Of a DNA stretch of 17,133 nt, positions 15,203 to 17,133 are shown piece by piece. Position 1 is the stretch's first letter, and each line of letters begins with the position of its first letter. A model generated the notes under the pieces. It saw nothing but the letters and a program-made list of their open reading frames with translations, had not been told where the DNA came from and made no database searches. A program made the translations under genes and the position numbers. The stretch is from NCBI GenBank assembly GCA_030600865.1, contig JAUVUS010000005.1:1-17133 (forward strand). Reading direction: 5' to 3'. The DNA comes from Bacteroidales bacterium. Its GTDB lineage: Bacteria; Bacteroidota; Bacteroidia; Bacteroidales; UBA12077.

Positions 15203-15210
15203 CAAATATA
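15203..15210 (-). promoter_or_regulatory. Likely sufB operon promoter (-7 element TATATTTG)
   Basis: The minus strand reads TATATTTG from 15210 to 15203, an exact match to the Bacteroidota TAnnTTTG -7 consensus. A TTTA that could stand for the TTTG -33 element lies 19 bases upstream. The start point would be near 15196, giving a leader of about 58 bases before sufB. This supports the start at 15138. Confidence 0.6.
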
Positions 15211-15281
15211 TTTAAAATATAACAACTAATAAAGCAAGATTGTTTAATCTTTTTTATTCATGATAAATATCAATTTTTAAG

Positions 15282-16325
15282 ATGAGTGATAAAAAACAAA
15301 AGTTAAGAGAAATATCGGAATTAGGGGAGTTTGGACTTATTGATCATATTACAAAAGACATAAAAATCAACCATAAAAATACAATAAAAGGAGTTGGTGA
15401 TGATGCTGCAGTTATTGAGTATGGAGAAATTTGTGCAATAATTACAACCGACCTTCTTGTTGAAGGAATTCATTTTAACCTGATTTATACACCATTAAAA
15501 CATTTAGGGTATAAGGCAGTTATTGTAAATCTATCAGATATTTATGCAATGAATGCCACACCAAAACAAATAACCGTTTCGTTGGCTATTTCAAAAAAAT
15601 TTGCTGTTGAGCATATTGAACAAATTTATGAAGGAATTAACCTGGCATGTGAACAATACAATGTCGACCTTATTGGTGGTGATACATCATCGTCGTTGAC
15701 TGGTTTAGCAATTAGTATTACAGCAATTGGTGAGGCTAGAAAAGAAGAAATCACATATAGAAATACGGCAAAGAAAAATGATGTTGTTTGTGTTACAGGC
15801 AATTTAGGAAGTGCATATATGGGTTTACAACTATTGGAACGTGAAAAAGAAATCTTCAAAACAGATCCGGGTTTTAACCCTAGCCTGGCAGGATACGATT
15901 ACATTCTTCAGCGTCAATTAAAACCGGAAGCCCGAAAAGATGTAATTGAAATTTTAAAAGAATTAAATGTTAAACCAACATCGATGATCGATATTTCGGA
16001 TGGTTTATCATCAGAGATTTTTCATATTTGTAACAAGTCTGATGTGGGTTGTAAGATTTTCCAGGATAAAATTCCAATTGATTTAAACACCGAAAAAATG
16101 GCCGAAGAATTTAATATTGATCCTTTAACTGCAGCCTTAAACGGTGGAGAGGATTACGAATTATTATTCACAATTGATATTAATGATCTTGAAAAAATAA
16201 AAGATCAATCAATGATTCATCCAATAGGTCATATTACCGATCAAAAACATGGAGCAGTACTGATTACAAACGGTGGACAATCAATTGCACTTCAGGCTCA
16301 AGGATGGAATCAAATGAAAGAATAA
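15282..16325 (+). CDS. thiL: Thiamine-monophosphate kinase
   Basis: A 347-residue ThiL, which phosphorylates thiamine monophosphate to the cofactor thiamine diphosphate using ATP, in the cytoplasm. Family motifs run in order: EFGLIDHI near the N-terminus, GVGDDAAVI (37-45), TTDLLVEGIHF (55-65), the HLGYKAVIVNLSDIYAMNA block (74-92), LIGGDTSSS (130-138), VTGNLGSAYMGLQLL, MIDISDGLSSEI and NGGEDYELLF. The fold is the PurM/AIR-synthase type and all metal-binding Asp residues are present. The length is usual for Bacteroidota. It is divergent from sufB, with 143 bases between the starts. No TPP riboswitch is visible upstream, and no thi biosynthesis genes adjoin it, so it may mainly serve salvage or a pathway encoded elsewhere. 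Confidence 0.96.
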   Translation: MSDKKQKLREISELGEFGLIDHITKDIKINHKNTIKGVGDDAAVIEYGEICAIITTDLLVEGIHFNLIYTPLKHLGYKAVIVNLSDIYAMNATPKQITVSLAISKKFAVEHIEQIYEGINLACEQYNVDLIGGDTSSSLTGLAISITAIGEARKEEITYRNTAKKNDVVCVTGNLGSAYMGLQLLEREKEIFKTDPGFNPSLAGYDYILQRQLKPEARKDVIEILKELNVKPTSMIDISDGLSSEIFHICNKSDVGCKIFQDKIPIDLNTEKMAEEFNIDPLTAALNGGEDYELLFTIDINDLEKIKDQSMIHPIGHITDQKHGAVLITNGGQSIALQAQGWNQMKE

Positions 16326-16353
16326 TTTTAAATTTACTTCTTTTTTAAATTAA

Positions 16354-16812
16354 TCAATTAACAACATTAATTAATTCAATTTCAAATATCAAAACAGAAT
16401 TTGCTGGAATACCAGACCTAGCATCAGATCCATATCCTAATCCGGAAGGGATAAGCAAAATACCTTCACCTCCTTCTTTAAAGAACTGCATACCTTCCTG
16501 CCAACCATCAATGTAACGATACAAAGGATAATCATTAACAACTCCTTCGTCAAATACGTCACCATTCAATAAATAACCTTTATAATCGACCTTTACTATG
16601 GAATTAAGAGTAGGATAATTCCCTATTCCTTCCTCTTCAATAATATAATGTAATCCAGACGCAGTTGATTCTGCAACCAAACTACTATCTATTAAATACG
16701 CTTCAATTAATTCAATATCTTTTTTAAGCTGTTCTGCCACAGGATCATCTTCTTCACAAGCCGCAAAAATAAAAACCGATATTACTAAAAGAAAAAATAA
16801 CTTTTTCATCAT
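16354..16812 (-). CDS. FKBP-type peptidyl-prolyl cis-trans isomerase lipoprotein
   Basis: A 152-residue lipoprotein with one FKBP domain, which speeds cis-trans isomerisation of X-Pro bonds during folding of exported proteins. Residues 1-18 are a lipoprotein signal (FFLLVISVFIFAA) with the lipidated Cys19, followed by an acidic EEDDP, a pattern compatible with periplasmic or surface location. The FKBP domain spans about 50-152: VKVDYKGYLLNGDVFDEG, then GWQEGMQFFKEGGEGILLIP, GLGYGSDARSGIPANSVLIFEIEL. These are the usual active-site aromatics (Tyr of VDYKGYL, Phe of DVFDEG, Trp of GWQEG, Tyr of GLGYG). A second ATG at codon 2 is an equally good start. It stops 28 bases from the convergent thiL. 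Confidence 0.94.
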   Translation of the reverse strand: MMKKLFFLLVISVFIFAACEEDDPVAEQLKKDIELIEAYLIDSSLVAESTASGLHYIIEEEGIGNYPTLNSIVKVDYKGYLLNGDVFDEGVVNDYPLYRYIDGWQEGMQFFKEGGEGILLIPSGLGYGSDARSGIPANSVLIFEIELINVVN

Positions 16813-16834
16813 TATAAGTTTAATTTATTTTGCA

Positions 16835-16842
16835 CAAACATA
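16835..16842 (-). promoter_or_regulatory. Likely promoter of the FKBP gene (-7 element TATGTTTG)
   Basis: The minus strand reads TATGTTTG from 16842 to 16835, an exact TAnnTTTG match, 22 bases upstream of the first ATG. A GTTT, partly matching the -33 TTTG, lies about 18 bases further upstream. The leader would be only about 16 bases. Confidence 0.5.
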
Positions 16843-16936
16843 ACAAAATATAAATTACTTAAACCAGATTTAATATATTTTAACTATTTCGGCAACAATC
16901 CGAATATTTTCCAGATTGTTTTATGTAACTTGTAAA

Positions 16937-17133
16937 TTAAATAGTTTTTTTGCTTAATATTCTATCCGTTATAACAATCATCCCAATTAATAAAACAGTA
17001 ATTATTATTGAACCTTCGAAACCAAAGTTTCCACCAGTAATTAAATCACTACCTAATACATCATGGTTTATAATTGATTTAATATTCAATCCGCTTACTT
17101 CGAAACCAAAAACAGGGCCTTGGAAAAAATTCC
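16937..17133 (-). CDS. CPBP-family intramembrane glutamic protease, C-terminal end
   Basis: Only the last 64 codons lie in the window; the gene enters from the right edge and ends with TAA at 16937-16939. The translation reads NFFQGPVFGFEVSGLNIKSI, then DLITGGNFGFEGSIIITVLLIG, a hydrophobic helix and a basic tail (RILSKKTI). N-F-x-Q-G-P-x-F-G-x-x-VSG followed by TGG-x-FGxEGS is the C-terminal signature of the CPBP (Abi/CAAX-like) membrane protease family. The third conserved block (Asn of the NFxQGP motif) is present; the catalytic Glu-Glu motif would lie beyond the edge. It is on the same strand as the FKBP gene, with 124 bases between and only weak hairpins there, plus the FKBP promoter. 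Confidence 0.75.
   Translation of the reverse strand, partial: NFFQGPVFGFEVSGLNIKSIINHDVLGSDLITGGNFGFEGSIIITVLLIGMIVITDRILSKKTI

Noticed and set aside
15139..15225. A longer SufB starting at 15225
   Set aside because: The extension overlaps the -7 element at 15203-15210 and has no family resemblance; the ATG at 15138 gives a standard 483-residue SufB.
15236..15255. Hairpin AAGATT-GTTT-AATCTT with T tail as a terminator or riboswitch for thiL
   Set aside because: The stem is only six A/T-rich pairs, and no TPP riboswitch core is visible in the 70 bases before thiL.
15626..15859. Minus-strand open frame antisense to thiL
   Set aside because: It overlaps conserved ThiL motifs and has no features of its own.
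16860..16936. Terminator between the CPBP and FKBP genes
   Set aside because: Only five-base stems (TTCGG/CCGAA and CAATC/GATTG) without a U tract are present.
1..17133. CRISPR array, tRNA, rRNA, transposase or prophage genes
   Set aside because: No regularly spaced repeats, cloverleaf sequences, rRNA-like stretches or recombinase motifs were seen. The only mobile-like traces are the repeat remnants listed.

Overview
The window comes from a member of the Bacteroidota, probably a marine or sediment type in the Bacteroidales/Marinilabiliales range (family-level placement is a guess). The evidence is AT-rich DNA, a TonB-dependent receptor with an N-terminal carboxypeptidase-like regulatory domain, a GSCFA-family protein, the SUF gene order sufB-C-D-S-E plus a DUF59 gene, near-universal TAA stops, mostly weak Shine-Dalgarno sites, and -7 elements of the Bacteroidota form TAnnTTTG.

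Layout. 1-2866 (minus): a TonB-dependent outer-membrane receptor followed by the 5' end of a small surface-lipoprotein gene. 3026-4081 (plus, divergent): a secreted endonuclease/exonuclease/phosphatase-fold enzyme with a strong terminator. 4244-4960 (plus): a secreted thioredoxin-like protein without active-site cysteines, sharing a bidirectional terminator with a convergent GSCFA gene (5023-6006). 6017-6199: a decayed element with 27-bp inverted ends around the C-terminal fragment of a four-helix-bundle (23S rRNA IVS-type) gene. 6209-7048 (minus): a monoglyceride-lipase-like hydrolase, divergent from yjbQ (7096-7500). 7606-8247 (minus): a small outer-membrane beta-barrel protein. 8363-15138 (minus): the iron-sulfur block, transcribed sufB, sufC, sufD, sufS, sufE, a DUF59/SufT-like gene, then queG. 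15282-16325 (plus): thiL, divergent from sufB. 16354-16812 (minus): an FKBP-type isomerase lipoprotein. 16937-17133: the 3' end of a CPBP-family membrane protease gene. No gene-free stretch exceeds 300 bases; the longest (6007-6208) is mostly the decayed element.

How the genes work together. SufS and SufE supply persulfide sulfur to the SufB-SufC-SufD scaffold, the DUF59 protein helps mature or deliver clusters, and QueG is a client carrying two [4Fe-4S] clusters. The most striking observation is that sufC, normally indispensable in organisms relying on SUF, has an in-frame TAA at the position of a usual Glu codon, directly abutting an in-frame ATG. Total length and every ATPase motif are otherwise preserved. 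It is either a recent nonsense mutation or sequence error, or a SufC made as two chains by stop-start reinitiation. A possible SUF promoter and two small palindromes precede sufB. Repeat debris of the kind found around mobile or decaying small genes lies between sufB and sufC, between the DUF59 gene and queG, and around the four-helix-bundle remnant.
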